Positions 28,330 to 38,339 of a stretch of 64,000 bases of DNA are shown here, piece after piece. A program made the translations under genes and the position numbers. The notes under the pieces are model-generated. The model was given only the letters and a program-made list of their open reading frames with translations. It was not told the origin of the DNA and did not search any database. The stretch is from assembly GCF_014207635.1 (NCBI RefSeq), contig NZ_JACHIE010000003.1, positions 1 to 64,000 on the forward strand. Direction: 5' to 3'. How positions within the stretch are numbered: position 1 is the first letter of the stretch; each line of letters begins with the position of its first letter. The stretch is from Acetobacter lovaniensis (GTDB taxonomy: Bacteria > Pseudomonadota > Alphaproteobacteria > Acetobacterales > Acetobacteraceae).

Positions 28330-29039
28330 GCGCCTTTCTCCTCAGTTTCCGTCTTTTCCGGCTCACCCGCGCCATAGGAGCCGGGAACCGCAATTTCGTA
28401 ATAGGAGCCTTTGGGTCGCAGGAAACCTCCCTGCTCAAACACGTTTTCGCCAAGTGGCAGATTAACAAGCTCCAGCGTTTCTTCACGTGTGCGTGCATGC
28501 TGGCGGCCAATATTCTGGCGGCGGCCTGTAGCCGTCTCACGCAGGGTCAGCACAATGGCGCCAATCATGGCGACCAGCAGAACCAGCCCGCAGGCCTGAA
28601 ACAGCAGCACATAATGCGTGTAAATAACCGTGCCCAAGGCTGCGGTATTGGTTAGCCCCGGCTGCACGGCCAAAGGTGCGACCACACCCGCAGGGGCCAT
28701 GCGCCAGTTGCTGAAGGCCATGACCAGTTCGGCCAGCAGCACACCCCCAATGCACAACCCCAGAGGAGCATAACGCTGGAACCCTTCACGTAGGCGGCTG
28801 AAATCTATGTCCAGCATCATCACCACAAACAGGAAGAGAACCGCCACCGCCCCCACGTAGACAATGACCAGCAGCATGGCCAGAAACTCGGCACCAGCGA
28901 CCAGAAACAGCCCCGCCGCGTTAAAGAAGCCGAGGATCAGGAACAAAACTGCATGAACCGGGTTGCGTGCGCTGATGACCATGGAGGCCGAAAGCAGCAA
29001 TACCGCCGCAAAAACGTAAAAAACGAGCTGTGCCATCAT
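28326..29039 (-). CDS. nuoJ: NADH-quinone oxidoreductase subunit J
   Basis: A 237-residue subunit with five hydrophobic helices in the first ~175 residues, including [20 protein letters not shown] and the conserved [23 protein letters not shown] helix (here [13 protein letters not shown]). It carries a charged, Pro/Gly/Glu-rich C-terminal tail of about 50 residues, making it longer than the compact NuoJ forms of about 170-200 residues. The start is one of two adjacent ATGs (29039 or 29036). It lies 36 bp after nuoI and overlaps nuoK. Confidence 0.92.
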   Translation of the reverse strand: MMAQLVFYVFAAVLLLSASMVISARNPVHAVLFLILGFFNAAGLFLVAGAEFLAMLLVIVYVGAVAVLFLFVVMMLDIDFSRLREGFQRYAPLGLCIGGVLLAELVMAFSNWRMAPAGVVAPLAVQPGLTNTAALGTVIYTHYVLLFQACGLVLLVAMIGAIVLTLRETATGRRQNIGRQHARTREETLELVNLPLGENVFEQGGFLRPKGSYYEIAVPGSYGAGEPEKTETEEKGA

Positions 29040-29075
29040 TGGCCAACCTCCTGCCCTGGCGTGGTCTGCATCTGC

Positions 29076-29564
29076 TCAACGATACGGTGCATCGAGTTCC
29101 AGCCTCCGTGCGAGCAGGGATTCCCAGCGGTCCCCATTCGCTAACAGCTTGCCCTTGTCGTACATCAGCTCTTCACGGGTTTCCGTGGCGAACTCATAGT
29201 TCGGGCCTTCAACAATCGCATCCACCGGGCAGGCTTCTTCACACAGGCCGCAGTAGATGCATTTTGTCATGTCAATATCGTAGCGCGTGGTCCGGCGGGA
29301 GCCATCATCACGCTGTTCGGCTTCAATAGTAATGGCCTCTGCCGGGCATGTGGCTTCGCACAGTTTGCAGGCAATGCAGCGCTCCTCCCCATTGGGGTAG
29401 CGCCGCAAGGCATGCTCACCCCGGAAACGGTGGGACAGGGGCCCTTTTTCATACGGGTAGTTCAGCGTGACTTTGGGCTGGAACATCATACGGAAGGTGG
29501 AGACCATGCCCGCGGCCAGTTCCTTGAGCAGAAAAGACCGCAATGTGGTGCCAAGAACGCTCAT
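29076..29564 (-). CDS. nuoI: NADH-quinone oxidoreductase subunit I (2x[4Fe-4S])
   Basis: A 162-residue ferredoxin-like subunit with two [4Fe-4S] motifs, [12 protein letters not shown] (63-74) and [12 protein letters not shown] (102-113), which carry electrons through clusters N6a and N6b towards NuoB. The start is the ATG at 29564, overlapping the nuoH stop by four bases (ATGA). A longer frame upstream lies inside nuoH and is not coding in this frame. Confidence 0.95.
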   Translation of the reverse strand: MSVLGTTLRSFLLKELAAGMVSTFRMMFQPKVTLNYPYEKGPLSHRFRGEHALRRYPNGEERCIACKLCEATCPAEAITIEAEQRDDGSRRTTRYDIDMTKCIYCGLCEEACPVDAIVEGPNYEFATETREELMYDKGKLLANGDRWESLLARRLELDAPYR

Positions 29565-30592
29565 GAGTTTACCCCTCCCATGTGAGGCAGCAGGCCTGTT
29601 GCCATAAGGAACCCGGCCGTGCCGATCATCCACAGCAGCGAGAAAGGCAGGAACACCTTCCACCCCAGCCGCATAAGCTGGTCGTAGCGATAGCGCGGGA
29701 ACGTGGCGCGCACCCAGATAAAGACAAACAGGCAGAACAGGATTTTAAAGATCAGCCAGAGCGGGCCGGGTATCCATGTCAGCGGTGCAATGCCCAGAGG
29801 CGGCAGCCAGCCACCAAGGAACAGAATGCTGACCATGGAGGACATGAGGATCATGTTCGCGTATTCGCCCAGAAAGAACAGGCCAAAGGCGAGCGACGAA
29901 TATTCCACAAAAAAGCCCGCAACCAGTTCACTCTCCCCTTCGGGCAGGTCGAACGGTGCTCGGTTGGTTTCCGCCAGAGCAGAAATAAAGAACACGATAA
30001 ACATGGGAAACATGGGCACGCAGAACCAGATGTGCCGTTGCGCCAGCACAATATCGTTCAGGTTCAGGCTCCCCACCGCCAGCAGGACAGACACAATCAC
30101 CAGCCCGATGGACACCTCGTAAGAAACCATCTGCGCGGCAGAGCGTAAGCCCCCCAGGAACGCATAGCGCGAGTTGGAGGCCCACCCCGCAATAAGCATG
30201 CCGTAAACCCCAAGGGAGGACATGGCGAGCAGGTAAAGGATACCCACATTGATGTTGGCAACCGCCAGCCCGTTCCCTGTCGGAATAACCGCCCAGGCTG
30301 CCATGGCGAGTGAAAAGGTCAGGAAAGGGGCAAACAGGAACAGCACACGGTTGGCCCCTGCAGGAATAACCGTTTCCTTCACAATCATCTTGATCGCATC
30401 GGCAAAGGCCTGCAACAGACCAAAGGCACCGTTCACGTTTGGCCCCCGGCGGCGCTGCATGGCGGCCATAACCTTGCGCTCCATCAGCGTAAGGTAGGCA
30501 ACACCAATCAGCAACGGCACCAGTACCGCCAGTGTTTCCAGCAGCATCAGCAGGATCTGGCCCACAAGGGTTTGGTAGAAAAAATATGCCAT
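29561..30592 (-). CDS. nuoH: NADH-quinone oxidoreductase subunit H
   Basis: A 343-residue membrane subunit with about eight hydrophobic helices. It anchors the quinone-binding cavity next to NuoB and NuoD. Conserved segments seen are [19 protein letters not shown] (about 33-51) and the acidic loop [20 protein letters not shown] (about 210-229). The start is the ATG at 30592, five bases after the nuoG stop; the frame further upstream is inside nuoG. It overlaps nuoI. Confidence 0.95.
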   Translation of the reverse strand: MAYFFYQTLVGQILLMLLETLAVLVPLLIGVAYLTLMERKVMAAMQRRRGPNVNGAFGLLQAFADAIKMIVKETVIPAGANRVLFLFAPFLTFSLAMAAWAVIPTGNGLAVANINVGILYLLAMSSLGVYGMLIAGWASNSRYAFLGGLRSAAQMVSYEVSIGLVIVSVLLAVGSLNLNDIVLAQRHIWFCVPMFPMFIVFFISALAETNRAPFDLPEGESELVAGFFVEYSSLAFGLFFLGEYANMILMSSMVSILFLGGWLPPLGIAPLTWIPGPLWLIFKILFCLFVFIWVRATFPRYRYDQLMRLGWKVFLPFSLLWMIGTAGFLMATGLLPHMGGVNS

Positions 30593-30597
30593 TGCCC

Positions 30598-32679
30598 TTA
30601 CTCCGCTGCAACCGCAGGCGCCACGCCATAAACCTTTGAACACTCAGCCATGGTCTGGCTGGCGCGGCTTATGACGTTGGTCTGGTAATAATCCTGAATA
30701 ACAGGGCGGAACGGAGCTGGCATAAGTTCACCCGCCTGCCCGCTGGCTGGCGCGGCCTGTCCACCCGTTGTGCCCGCCAGACGCTGCGCACTGCCCCCGT
30801 TCATGGCAAAAACCGGGTTGACCTGCGCCATATGCGCCCGCAACTGTTCCAGCGTGTCGTAAGGCAGGGTGTGGCCCAGCACTTCGGAAAAAGCCCGAAT
30901 AATCCGCCAGTCTTCCCGCGCTTCTCCCGGAGCAAACACGGCGCGGAAAGCACGTTGCACACGCCCTGCCATGTTGACATATGTGCCCGGTTTTTCGGTA
31001 TAGGCTGCGCCGGGGAGTATAATATCCGCCCGTTGTGCGGCGGCGTCCCCGTGGTGCCCCAGATACACGACAAATGTTTCCGGCGGGATGCGATCAAGCT
31101 GCACATCATCCGCACCCAGCAGCCACAAAATTTCCACCCCACCACGGAGCATGCTGGCGGCATCGCATCCCTGCGGGCCGGGCAGGAACCCAAGATCCAG
31201 CGCCCCAACGCGGGACGCCGCCGTGTGCAGAATGTTCAGCCCCTGCCATTCAGGCGTTACGGCACCACAGGCATGAGCCAGTTCGCGGCAGGCGGCATAA
31301 ATTGCTGGGGCATCACGCCGGGTCAGGGCAGAGTGGCCGACAATAATCATGGGGTTTTTGGCGTTTTGCAGAACTTCGGCAAACGCATTCTTCCCGCTTA
31401 GAATATCCGCCAGCACATCCGGCCCGTTCCCCAGAACGGTCACGTCATATGTCATGTCCGCCGAGGGCGTGCCGATCATACCAATGGGAAAACCACCCCG
31501 GCCAGCATCCACAAAGCGTTTGCGAATACGCGCATTCAGCACCGGGGCTTCATGCCGGGGCATGGTGCCAACAAGCAACAATGCATCGGCCTGATCTATC
31601 CCGCTGATGTCACTGTTAAACAGGTAGCCCGCACGCGCGCTGGTATCGTACCAGGCACCATCCTGCCTGCAATCCAGATTGGAAGAGCCAAGGCTCTGCA
31701 AAAGATCTTTTATGGCACACAGGCTTTCCGCATCACACAGATCACCAGCTATGGCGCCGATCCTGTCACCCGGAACACCATCAAACCGGCGCGCAAGGGC
31801 TATGAGTGCATCTTTCCATGAAACAGAAGAAATTTTCCCATGAACCCGCACCCACGGCCTGTCCAGCCGTTTGCGCTTGAGGCCATCGATGGAAAAACGG
31901 CCTTTATCAGACAGCCATTCTTCGTTCACATCATCATTTACACGCGGGACAATCCGCATGACTTCTCCGCCACGGGCCTGCACCTGAATATTGGTGCCCA
32001 GCGCATCCATGACATCAATACTGTCAGTCTTCTTGTATTCCCATGAGCGGGCATGAAAAGCCGAAGGCTTGGCTGTGAGCGCCCCAACCGGGCAGACATC
32101 AATCAGGTTCCCCGAGAGTTCGGAAGTCAGGGCTTTTTCCACATATGTGGTGATTTCGGCATTTTCCCCGCGTGAGACCAGACCCAGTTCGGGAGTGCCT
32201 GCAACTTCGGTGCTAAAACGCACACACCGCGTGCACTGGATGCAACGGGTCATAACCGTTTTAACCAGCGGCCCCAGATCCTTGTCCGTTACGGCGCGCT
32301 TATCTTCCTTATAGCGCGAAACACCAGAGCCATAACCGTAAGCCTGATCCTGTAGATCACACTCCCCACCCTGATCACAGATCGGGCAGTCAAGCGGGTG
32401 GTTGATCAGCAGAAATTCCATAACGGCCCGGCGGGCGCGACGCACCACTTCGGTGTCCGTAAAAATCTGCATGCCATCCGCAACGGGGAACCCGCAGGAC
32501 GCAACAGGTTTGGGCGCTCGCGCCACCTCCACCAGACACATACGGCAGTTACCCGCAACAGACAGGCGCTCGTGGTAGCAGAACCGCGGGATTTCCTTGC
32601 CTGCGGCCTCACAGGCCTGCAACGCACTGGAACCGGGAGGCACATCTACTGGCGTACCATCAACAATTACCCTGACCAT
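30598..32679 (-). CDS. nuoG: NADH-quinone oxidoreductase subunit G
   Basis: A 693-residue peripheral-arm subunit. It has an N-terminal [2Fe-2S] ferredoxin domain ([15 protein letters not shown] near 34-48), then a cysteine/histidine [4Fe-4S] region ([18 protein letters not shown] near 93-110) and a second set ([10 protein letters not shown] near 145-154), followed by a molybdopterin-oxidoreductase-like domain that binds no cofactor. It passes electrons from NuoF/E to NuoI. The start is the ATG at 32679, five bases after the nuoF stop. Confidence 0.94.
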   Translation of the reverse strand: MVRVIVDGTPVDVPPGSSALQACEAAGKEIPRFCYHERLSVAGNCRMCLVEVARAPKPVASCGFPVADGMQIFTDTEVVRRARRAVMEFLLINHPLDCPICDQGGECDLQDQAYGYGSGVSRYKEDKRAVTDKDLGPLVKTVMTRCIQCTRCVRFSTEVAGTPELGLVSRGENAEITTYVEKALTSELSGNLIDVCPVGALTAKPSAFHARSWEYKKTDSIDVMDALGTNIQVQARGGEVMRIVPRVNDDVNEEWLSDKGRFSIDGLKRKRLDRPWVRVHGKISSVSWKDALIALARRFDGVPGDRIGAIAGDLCDAESLCAIKDLLQSLGSSNLDCRQDGAWYDTSARAGYLFNSDISGIDQADALLLVGTMPRHEAPVLNARIRKRFVDAGRGGFPIGMIGTPSADMTYDVTVLGNGPDVLADILSGKNAFAEVLQNAKNPMIIVGHSALTRRDAPAIYAACRELAHACGAVTPEWQGLNILHTAASRVGALDLGFLPGPQGCDAASMLRGGVEILWLLGADDVQLDRIPPETFVVYLGHHGDAAAQRADIILPGAAYTEKPGTYVNMAGRVQRAFRAVFAPGEAREDWRIIRAFSEVLGHTLPYDTLEQLRAHMAQVNPVFAMNGGSAQRLAGTTGGQAAPASGQAGELMPAPFRPVIQDYYQTNVISRASQTMAECSKVYGVAPAVAAE

Positions 32680-32684
32680 TGCCG

Positions 32685-34013
32685 TTACTCCACTGCTGCC
32701 GGAACGCCACCGGCGGGAACCTGCACCAGCCCGGTACTGCCATATGCGGCTTTGTACTGGCGGATCCGTTCTTCCATTTCCGGGCGAAAATGCCGGATCA
32801 GACCCTGTATGGGCCATGCTGCGGCATCGCCGAGCGCACAGATCGTATGCCCTTCAACCTGCCGTGTGACCTGCTCCAGCAGATCAATTTCTTCAATATC
32901 CGCACGCCCCTGCACCATCCGGTCCATCATGCGCATCATCCAGCCCGTGCCTTCGCGGCAGGGAGTGCACTGACCACAGCTTTCGTGTTTGAAAAACTTT
33001 GAGAACCTTGCAATGGCTTTTATAATATCGGTCGATCTGTCCATAACAATCATACAGGCCGTACCTAGGCCGGAATGCTCGGCACGCAGGCTGTCGTAAT
33101 CCATCAGAACGGTTTCACAGACCGATTTGGGCAGCAGCGGCACAGAACAGCCACCGGGAATAACCGCCAGAAGGTTATCCCACCCCCCACGCACACCGCC
33201 GCCGTGCTTCTCTATGATGTCCTTGAGCGGCACACCCAGTTCTTCCTCAAACACGCAAGGTGTATTAACGTGGCCGGAAATGGCCATGAGCTTGGAACCC
33301 GCGTTATTCGGGCGTCCAAGCCCGGCAAACCAGGCTGCCCCACGCCGCATGATGGTGGACGTAACCGCAATGCTTTCCACATTATTAACCGTGGTCGGGC
33401 AACCATAAAGCCCTACCCCTGCGGGGAATGGCGGCTTCATGCGGGGCTGGCCTTTTTTGCCTTCCAGACTTTCCAGCAAGGCGGTTTCTTCACCACAGAT
33501 ATAGGCACCTGCCCCTCTGTGGATACGGAAATCAAAATCCCAGCCGCTGCCTGCTGCATTTTTACCAAGCAGCCCTGCGGCATAGGCTTCATCAATAGCG
33601 GCCTGCAGACGCTCGGCCTCGCGGCAGAACTCCCCACGGATGTAAATGTAGGACGCATGCGCCCCCATCGCAAAAGATGCGATCAGAGCACTTTCGATCA
33701 GCTTATGCGGCTCATGGCGCATAACCTCCCGGTCCTTGCAGGTGCCGGGTTCGGATTCATCTCCATTGATAACCAGATAATGCGGCCGCCCGTCGGACTG
33801 CTTGGGCATGAACGACCATTTTAACCCGGTGGGAAAACCCGCCCCACCGCGGCCACGCAGGCCAGAGGCCTTCATTTCCGCAATAATGGCGTCCCGGCCT
33901 TTGGCAAGAATATCTGCCGTGTTAGCCCAGTCACCCCGCTTGCGGGCTGCCTCCAGCCGCCAGTCATTCTGCCCGTAAAGATTGGTGAAGATCCGGTCCT
34001 TGTCAGCCAGCAT
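32685..34013 (-). CDS. nuoF: NADH-quinone oxidoreductase subunit F (NADH/FMN binding)
   Basis: A 442-residue flavoprotein. The NADH/FMN-binding glycine-rich segments are [16 protein letters not shown] (about 53-68) and [19 protein letters not shown] (about 176-194). The C-terminal [4Fe-4S] (N3) motif is [12 protein letters not shown] near 348-359. It accepts hydride from NADH. It lies 11 bp downstream of nuoE and 5 bp upstream of nuoG. Confidence 0.96.
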   Translation of the reverse strand: MLADKDRIFTNLYGQNDWRLEAARKRGDWANTADILAKGRDAIIAEMKASGLRGRGGAGFPTGLKWSFMPKQSDGRPHYLVINGDESEPGTCKDREVMRHEPHKLIESALIASFAMGAHASYIYIRGEFCREAERLQAAIDEAYAAGLLGKNAAGSGWDFDFRIHRGAGAYICGEETALLESLEGKKGQPRMKPPFPAGVGLYGCPTTVNNVESIAVTSTIMRRGAAWFAGLGRPNNAGSKLMAISGHVNTPCVFEEELGVPLKDIIEKHGGGVRGGWDNLLAVIPGGCSVPLLPKSVCETVLMDYDSLRAEHSGLGTACMIVMDRSTDIIKAIARFSKFFKHESCGQCTPCREGTGWMMRMMDRMVQGRADIEEIDLLEQVTRQVEGHTICALGDAAAWPIQGLIRHFRPEMEERIRQYKAAYGSTGLVQVPAGGVPAAVE

Positions 34014-34024
34014 GGCCGTCTCTC

Positions 34025-34660
34025 CTATTCCTGATCCGCCGTAGAGGATGATAGCAACGTTTTGCGCCCACCCTCGGGGGCCGAAACATTACGGTCGATC
34101 ATGGGGCCGGGCGTGGGTCTGCGCCCGGCCCGCAACTCGGCTATGACCTTCGCCGTGCGTTCGGCGTTCATATCTTCATAAAAATCATCATCAACCTGCA
34201 GAATTGGCGCGTTGGCGCAGGCACCAAGGCATTCCACTTCTGTCATGGTAAACAGGCCATCTGCACTGGTTTCTCCAAAATGCTGGATACCTGTCGCTTT
34301 CTGGCAGGCTTCCACCACATCATCAGAGCCACGCAGCCAGCACGGTGTGGTGGTGCAGACCTGCAAATGGTAACGCCCGATGGGACGCGTGTTGAACATG
34401 GTGTAAAAAGACGCCACTTCGTAAACCCGCATGGCCGCCATACCCAGACGCTGGGCAATAACATCCATGGCCACCACGGGCACCCAAGCACTCCCGGTTA
34501 CCCGCCCCATCTGCCGCTGCGCAATATAGAGCAGGGGCATAACAGCACTTGCCTTGCGCTCCTCCGGATATTTGCTGAGAACACCAGCAATTTCCGCTTC
34601 TGATGCAGAATCGAATACAAAGCTGTCCGGCTGTTCTGCCGGTGTCCAGGCTGTGCTCAT
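34025..34660 (-). CDS. nuoE: NADH-quinone oxidoreductase subunit E ([2Fe-2S])
   Basis: A 211-residue thioredoxin-like [2Fe-2S] subunit. The cluster cysteines lie in [12 protein letters not shown] (about 106-117) and [15 protein letters not shown] (about 142-156). It pairs with NuoF at the tip of the peripheral arm. The length is slightly above the usual ~170 because of N- and C-terminal extensions. The start overlaps the nuoD stop by four bases. Confidence 0.94.
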   Translation of the reverse strand: MSTAWTPAEQPDSFVFDSASEAEIAGVLSKYPEERKASAVMPLLYIAQRQMGRVTGSAWVPVVAMDVIAQRLGMAAMRVYEVASFYTMFNTRPIGRYHLQVCTTTPCWLRGSDDVVEACQKATGIQHFGETSADGLFTMTEVECLGACANAPILQVDDDFYEDMNAERTAKVIAELRAGRRPTPGPMIDRNVSAPEGGRKTLLSSSTADQE

Positions 34661-35940
34661 CGATCAACTTCCCCAAACACAAGATCAAGCGACCCGATAA
34701 TGGCCACCATGTCAGCCAGCATACCGCGGCGTGAGAGTTCATCTATGGCCTGCAGATGCGCAAAACCCGTTGGCCGGATTTTGCACCGATACGGCCGGTT
34801 GCTGCCATCAGCCACCAGATAGACCCCAAACTCCCCTTTGGGGCTTTCCACCGCCGTGTAGGTGGAGCCTGCAGGCACATGGTAGCCTTCGCTGAACAGC
34901 TTGAAGTGATGGATCAGGGCCTCCATGGAGCGCTTCATGTCCGCTCTGGGGGGCGGGCTGAACTTGGGGTCCTGTATTTTAATGTCACCCGGCTGCATCT
35001 GGCTCAGGCATTGCTCGATAATCTTGACGCTTTCACGCATTTCAGCAACGCGCACCAGATAGCGGTCGTACGAATCACCCTGCCGGGTCACGGGCACATT
35101 AAAGTCCACCTTATGGTAGTTGTCATAAGGCTGGTTGCGCCTGAGGTCCCACGGCACGCCAGATGCACGCAGGCACGGACCACTAAACCCCCAGGCCAGA
35201 GCCTGCTCGGTTGTAAAAACGCCAATGCCAACCGTGCGCTGTTTCCATATCCGGTTTTCGGTCAGCAGGCCTTCCAGTTCATCAATCCAGGCGGGAAACT
35301 CCTTGGCCCACACCCCGATCCGGTCTTCCAGACTTGCCGGAATATCCCGCGCAACACCGCCGGGACGAAAGTAATTGGCATGGAAGCGCGCGCCGGATGC
35401 GGCTTCGTAAAACTCCAGAAGTTTCTCGCGCTCTTCATATCCCCACAAGGCCGGGGTTACCGCACCGCAGTCCAGCCCCATCGCGGTCAGATTGAGAATA
35501 TGGTTTAAAATACGGGTAATTTCCGCAAACATGACGCGCAGCCACTTGGCGCGTTCTGGAATATCAATTCCCAGCAGTTTTTCCGTGGCCAGAGCAAATG
35601 CCTGCTCCTCGCACATGGGGGAGACGTAATCCAGACGGTCAAAATACGGCAGGGCTTTTTGATACGTCTTGTATTCAATCAGCTTTTCCGTGCCCCGGTG
35701 CAAAAGGCCGATATGCGGCACGGCGCGGGCAACAAGCTCCCCTTCCATTTCCAGCACCAGACGCAACACGCCATGAGCTGACGGATGCTGGGGGCCAAAA
35801 TTGAGAGCGTGGGAGTCAATCTCGACAACCTTCTTCTCAATTTCCAAAGCTTTATCATCTGGCAAAAGGCTTTGAGGAATATCTTCGCGCAGGATCGTCT
35901 GCGCAAACGTGAGAGATTCGGTGTTATCCTGTTTTGTCAT
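34657..35940 (-). CDS. nuoD: NADH-quinone oxidoreductase subunit D
   Basis: A 427-residue 49-kDa-type subunit related to NiFe-hydrogenase large subunits. It shows [22 protein letters not shown] (about 46-67), which lines the quinone site, and an intact C-terminus ending EVDR. It is separate from nuoC, unlike the fused NuoCD of E. coli. The start shares one base with the nuoC stop (TGATG). Confidence 0.96.
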   Translation of the reverse strand: MTKQDNTESLTFAQTILREDIPQSLLPDDKALEIEKKVVEIDSHALNFGPQHPSAHGVLRLVLEMEGELVARAVPHIGLLHRGTEKLIEYKTYQKALPYFDRLDYVSPMCEEQAFALATEKLLGIDIPERAKWLRVMFAEITRILNHILNLTAMGLDCGAVTPALWGYEEREKLLEFYEAASGARFHANYFRPGGVARDIPASLEDRIGVWAKEFPAWIDELEGLLTENRIWKQRTVGIGVFTTEQALAWGFSGPCLRASGVPWDLRRNQPYDNYHKVDFNVPVTRQGDSYDRYLVRVAEMRESVKIIEQCLSQMQPGDIKIQDPKFSPPPRADMKRSMEALIHHFKLFSEGYHVPAGSTYTAVESPKGEFGVYLVADGSNRPYRCKIRPTGFAHLQAIDELSRRGMLADMVAIIGSLDLVFGEVDR

Positions 35941-36599
35941 CAGGAGGACCTCTTCATACCCTGCCGGACTTCGTGCGCTTTTTCATCTCCCGGCAGGGTC
36001 AGCATGCCTTCCCACGGAGAAACAAAATCGAAATCACGGAAATCCTGCGTTAACGAAACAGGCTCTTTAACAACCTGCCTGCGCTCCGCGTCATAACGGA
36101 CCTCTTCATACCCGGTCAGCGGGAAGTCCTTGCGAAGCGGATGCCCCTCAAACCCGTTATCGGTCAGAATACGGCGCAGATCGGGCTGGCCGGAAAACAG
36201 CACGCCAAACAGGTCGTAGCACTCACGCTCCCACCATGTTGCACATGGCCAGAGATGATGCACCGATGGCACCGCCGCGTATTCATCTGTGCAGACCACA
36301 ACCCGGATACGACGGTTATAGGTAACTGACAGCAGGTTATAGACCACCTCGAACCGCTGGGCACGCGCAGGAAAATCCACACCGCACAGGTCCATCAACT
36401 GTTCGAACCTATAGCGCGGATCATCACGCAAAAGGGTAAGGAACGGCACCAGATGCTCACACGTCGTGTGCACCACCAGCTCGCCCTTTTCCACCGCCGC
36501 GTAGGACACATGGGGCTGGGAGGCAAGGAACGTAAACGCCAGAGAGGACAACTGCCCTTCCAGCCGGGCCTGTCTTGGATTTACTGAAATATCAGCCAC
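35940..36599 (-). CDS. nuoC: NADH-quinone oxidoreductase subunit C
   Basis: About 219 residues of the 30-kDa subunit; the family signature [20 protein letters not shown] lies at about 117-136, followed by [10 protein letters not shown]. It is structural, placed beside NuoD and NuoB. I chose a GTG start at 36599 that overlaps the nuoB end by 8 bp, because the open frame upstream of this point lies within nuoB and lacks NuoC similarity. Other starts slightly downstream cannot be excluded. Confidence 0.92.
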   Translation of the reverse strand: MADISVNPRQARLEGQLSSLAFTFLASQPHVSYAAVEKGELVVHTTCEHLVPFLTLLRDDPRYRFEQLMDLCGVDFPARAQRFEVVYNLLSVTYNRRIRVVVCTDEYAAVPSVHHLWPCATWWERECYDLFGVLFSGQPDLRRILTDNGFEGHPLRKDFPLTGYEEVRYDAERRQVVKEPVSLTQDFRDFDFVSPWEGMLTLPGDEKAHEVRQGMKRSS

Positions 36600-37155
36600 G
36601 GAGAATTGTCCCTGTCCGACGAATTTTTTTCTGGAGCAGCATAATGCCGTAAATGAGCGCCTCGGCCGTTGGCGGGCAGCCCGGCACATACACATCCACG
36701 GGAACAATGCGGTCACACCCACGCACAACGGAGTAGGAGTAATGGTAATACCCCCCGCCATTGGCGCATGACCCCATGGAAATAACCCAGCGCGGCTCGG
36801 CCATCTGCTCATACAGGCGACGCAATACTGGGGCCATTTTGTTGGTGAGTGTGCCTGCTACAATCATCACATCCGACTGACGGGGCGACCCGCGTGGAAT
36901 AATACCCATGCGGTCCAGGTCATAACGCGGCATATACGCGTGGATCATTTCCACCGCGCAGCACGCAAGCCCGAAGGACATGGGCCACAGACTGCCCGTG
37001 CGCCCCCAGTTAACCAGCTTATCCAGACTTGCAACCACAAAGCCCTTTTCAGCCAGAACACCGGTAATGCCGCGCACCACCGCATCCTGCTCAGGCCCCG
37101 GCGGCAAAGCCTCCCTGTTCCACATAATGGCGTTTTCGTCGTGATGTGTGGTCAT
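36592..37155 (-). CDS. nuoB: NADH-quinone oxidoreductase subunit B
   Basis: A 187-residue PSST-type subunit carrying the terminal [4Fe-4S] cluster N2. The ligands are seen in [11 protein letters not shown] (about 59-69), [12 protein letters not shown] (about 127-138) and [14 protein letters not shown] (about 157-170). It delivers electrons to quinone with NuoD and NuoH. The start is the ATG at 37155, 14 bp after nuoA. Confidence 0.95.
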   Translation of the reverse strand: MTTHHDENAIMWNREALPPGPEQDAVVRGITGVLAEKGFVVASLDKLVNWGRTGSLWPMSFGLACCAVEMIHAYMPRYDLDRMGIIPRGSPRQSDVMIVAGTLTNKMAPVLRRLYEQMAEPRWVISMGSCANGGGYYHYSYSVVRGCDRIVPVDVYVPGCPPTAEALIYGIMLLQKKIRRTGTILRG

Positions 37156-37169
37156 GCTGGCGTCCTCTC

Positions 37170-37535
37170 TCAATCCCAGTCCAGCGCGCCTTTGCGCCAT
37201 TCATACAAAAAGCCGATCCCCAGCACGGCCAGAAAACCAAGCATGGACAAAAAGCCAAACAGCCCGATCCGCCCCAGACTGATCGCCCAGGGGAACAGAA
37301 ATGCGACTTCCAGATCGAAAATAATGAACAGAATGGCCACCAGATAAAACCGCACATCAAAGCGGCGTCTGGTGTCATCAAAAGGACCAAACCCGCACTC
37401 ATACGCCGTGAGCTTCTCAGGATATGGTTTTTGGTGCCCGCTCAACAGGGCCATACCGAGCATTGCGGCCGCGATAACAACCGATACGCAACCAAAAATC
37501 AGAACCGGGGCATAATCGCCTAGAACAGACTGCAT
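37170..37535 (-). CDS. nuoA: NADH-quinone oxidoreductase subunit A, first gene of the operon
   Basis: A 121-residue membrane subunit with three hydrophobic helices and the conserved loop [23 protein letters not shown] (starting near residue 45). It opens the leftward nuo operon. The start is the ATG at 37535, preceded by GGGA; a GTG five codons upstream is possible. The ~130 bp ahead of it, up to the tRNA-Val terminator, should contain the operon promoter, but I see no clear pair of elements. Confidence 0.93.
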   Translation of the reverse strand: MQSVLGDYAPVLIFGCVSVVIAAAMLGMALLSGHQKPYPEKLTAYECGFGPFDDTRRRFDVRFYLVAILFIIFDLEVAFLFPWAISLGRIGLFGFLSMLGFLAVLGIGFLYEWRKGALDWD

Positions 37536-37668
37536 GGAAAATTCCCGCACGCATGAAAGGCTTGTAATAAGCCGTTTGATGCAGTCACCCTAGACCCGCA
37601 AAATGCTGACGGCCATGCACGAACGCGTATGGTCGCGGCCACTTTGTTGTGAATAAAATGATTTGGCG

Positions 37669-37701
37669 AAAAAAAAGGCTCCCTGCCCGGAGGAGGAAGC
37701 C
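37669..37701 (-). terminator. intrinsic terminator after tRNA-Val
   Basis: Arms 37677-37683 and 37695-37701 pair as GGCTTCC/GGGAGCC on the minus strand (one G-T pair), and eight Ts follow (A-run at 37669-37676). It lies about 45 bp downstream of the tRNA-Val gene and insulates it from nuoA. Confidence 0.75.
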
Positions 37702-37747
37702 ACGAGCAGAATAAATCATTCTGCTCCACAACACACAGTGTTAGAAA

Positions 37748-37822
37748 TGGTGGGCGATGACGGGATCGAACCGCCGACCCTCTCGGTGTAAACGAGATGC
37801 TCTACCGCTAAGCTAATCGCCC
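37748..37822 (-). tRNA. tRNA-Val (anticodon TAC)
   Basis: On the minus strand the sequence opens GGGCGATTAGC and closes CGCCCACCA with an encoded CCA; the acceptor stem pairs seven of seven. The anticodon arm is TCTCG-TTTACAC-CGAGA, giving anticodon TAC (valine). The T-arm GGTTCGATCC is standard. Total 75 nt. Terminators flank it on both sides. Confidence 0.97.
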
Positions 37823-37837
37823 GCGCCCTATGTGTCA

Positions 37838-37884
37838 TAAAACAAAACGGCCGACAACCTCTTTTTTAAAGAAATTGTCGGCCG
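37838..37884 (-). terminator. intrinsic terminator after the HU gene
   Basis: CGGCCGACAA (37848-37857) and TTGTCGGCCG (37875-37884) form a perfect 10-bp stem, followed on the minus strand by TTTTGTTTTATG. It lies 26 bp after the HU stop and separates HU from tRNA-Val. Confidence 0.85.
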
Positions 37885-37910
37885 GTCTGAATTAAAATCC
37901 GAAGGGGGGA

Positions 37911-38198
37911 TTATTTGCTAACCGCGTCCTTCAGTGCCTTGCCCGGCTTGAAGCGGACAGAGGTAGAAGCCGGAATGTCGATTTCCTCGCCGGTACGGGG
38001 GTTACGGCCTTTGGCAGCCTTGCGGGTTGCGGTCACAAACGTGCCAAAGCCCACCAGACGCACTTCCTGCTTTGTGGACAGAGCTTTTTCAATCGCACCG
38101 AATACGGCGTCGACCACTTCTCCGGCCTTAGCCTTCGGCAGGTCAACGGCCTCTGCTACTGCTGAGACGAGCTCCTGCTTGTTAAGCGGCTTCTCCAT
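37911..38198 (-). CDS. hupB: DNA-binding protein HU
   Basis: A 95-residue HU/IHF-family protein. It starts MEKPLNKQELVSAVAE and carries the beta-ribbon arm region GRNPRTGEEIDIPAS (about 63-77) followed by VRFKPGKALKDAV. It compacts and bends DNA as a dimer. The ATG at 38198 has AAAGG at good spacing; eight extra codons upstream are possible but unlikely. It lies downstream of lon on the same strand, as in many proteobacteria. Confidence 0.96.
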   Translation of the reverse strand: MEKPLNKQELVSAVAEAVDLPKAKAGEVVDAVFGAIEKALSTKQEVRLVGFGTFVTATRKAAKGRNPRTGEEIDIPASTSVRFKPGKALKDAVSK

Positions 38199-38272
38199 CT
38201 TACGCCTTTCACTTTCTTTCAATTCATAGGAGCGGCGGGCGGGTTTCGTCCGCCTCTCCGCTGCCTGAACGC

Positions 38273-38300
38273 ACTATGAAGCCGTTTTTTCCTACGTCAA
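38273..38300 (-). promoter_or_regulatory. candidate promoter of the HU gene
   Basis: On the minus strand TTGACG (38300-38295), a 16-bp spacer and CATAGT (38278-38273) form a plausible sigma-70 promoter 75 bp ahead of the HU start, inside the lon-hup gap. Motif-based only. Confidence 0.45.
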
Positions 38301-38339
38301 CCAAGCAAACGTAAACTTCGCTCTTCTCGTGCATTTTGG

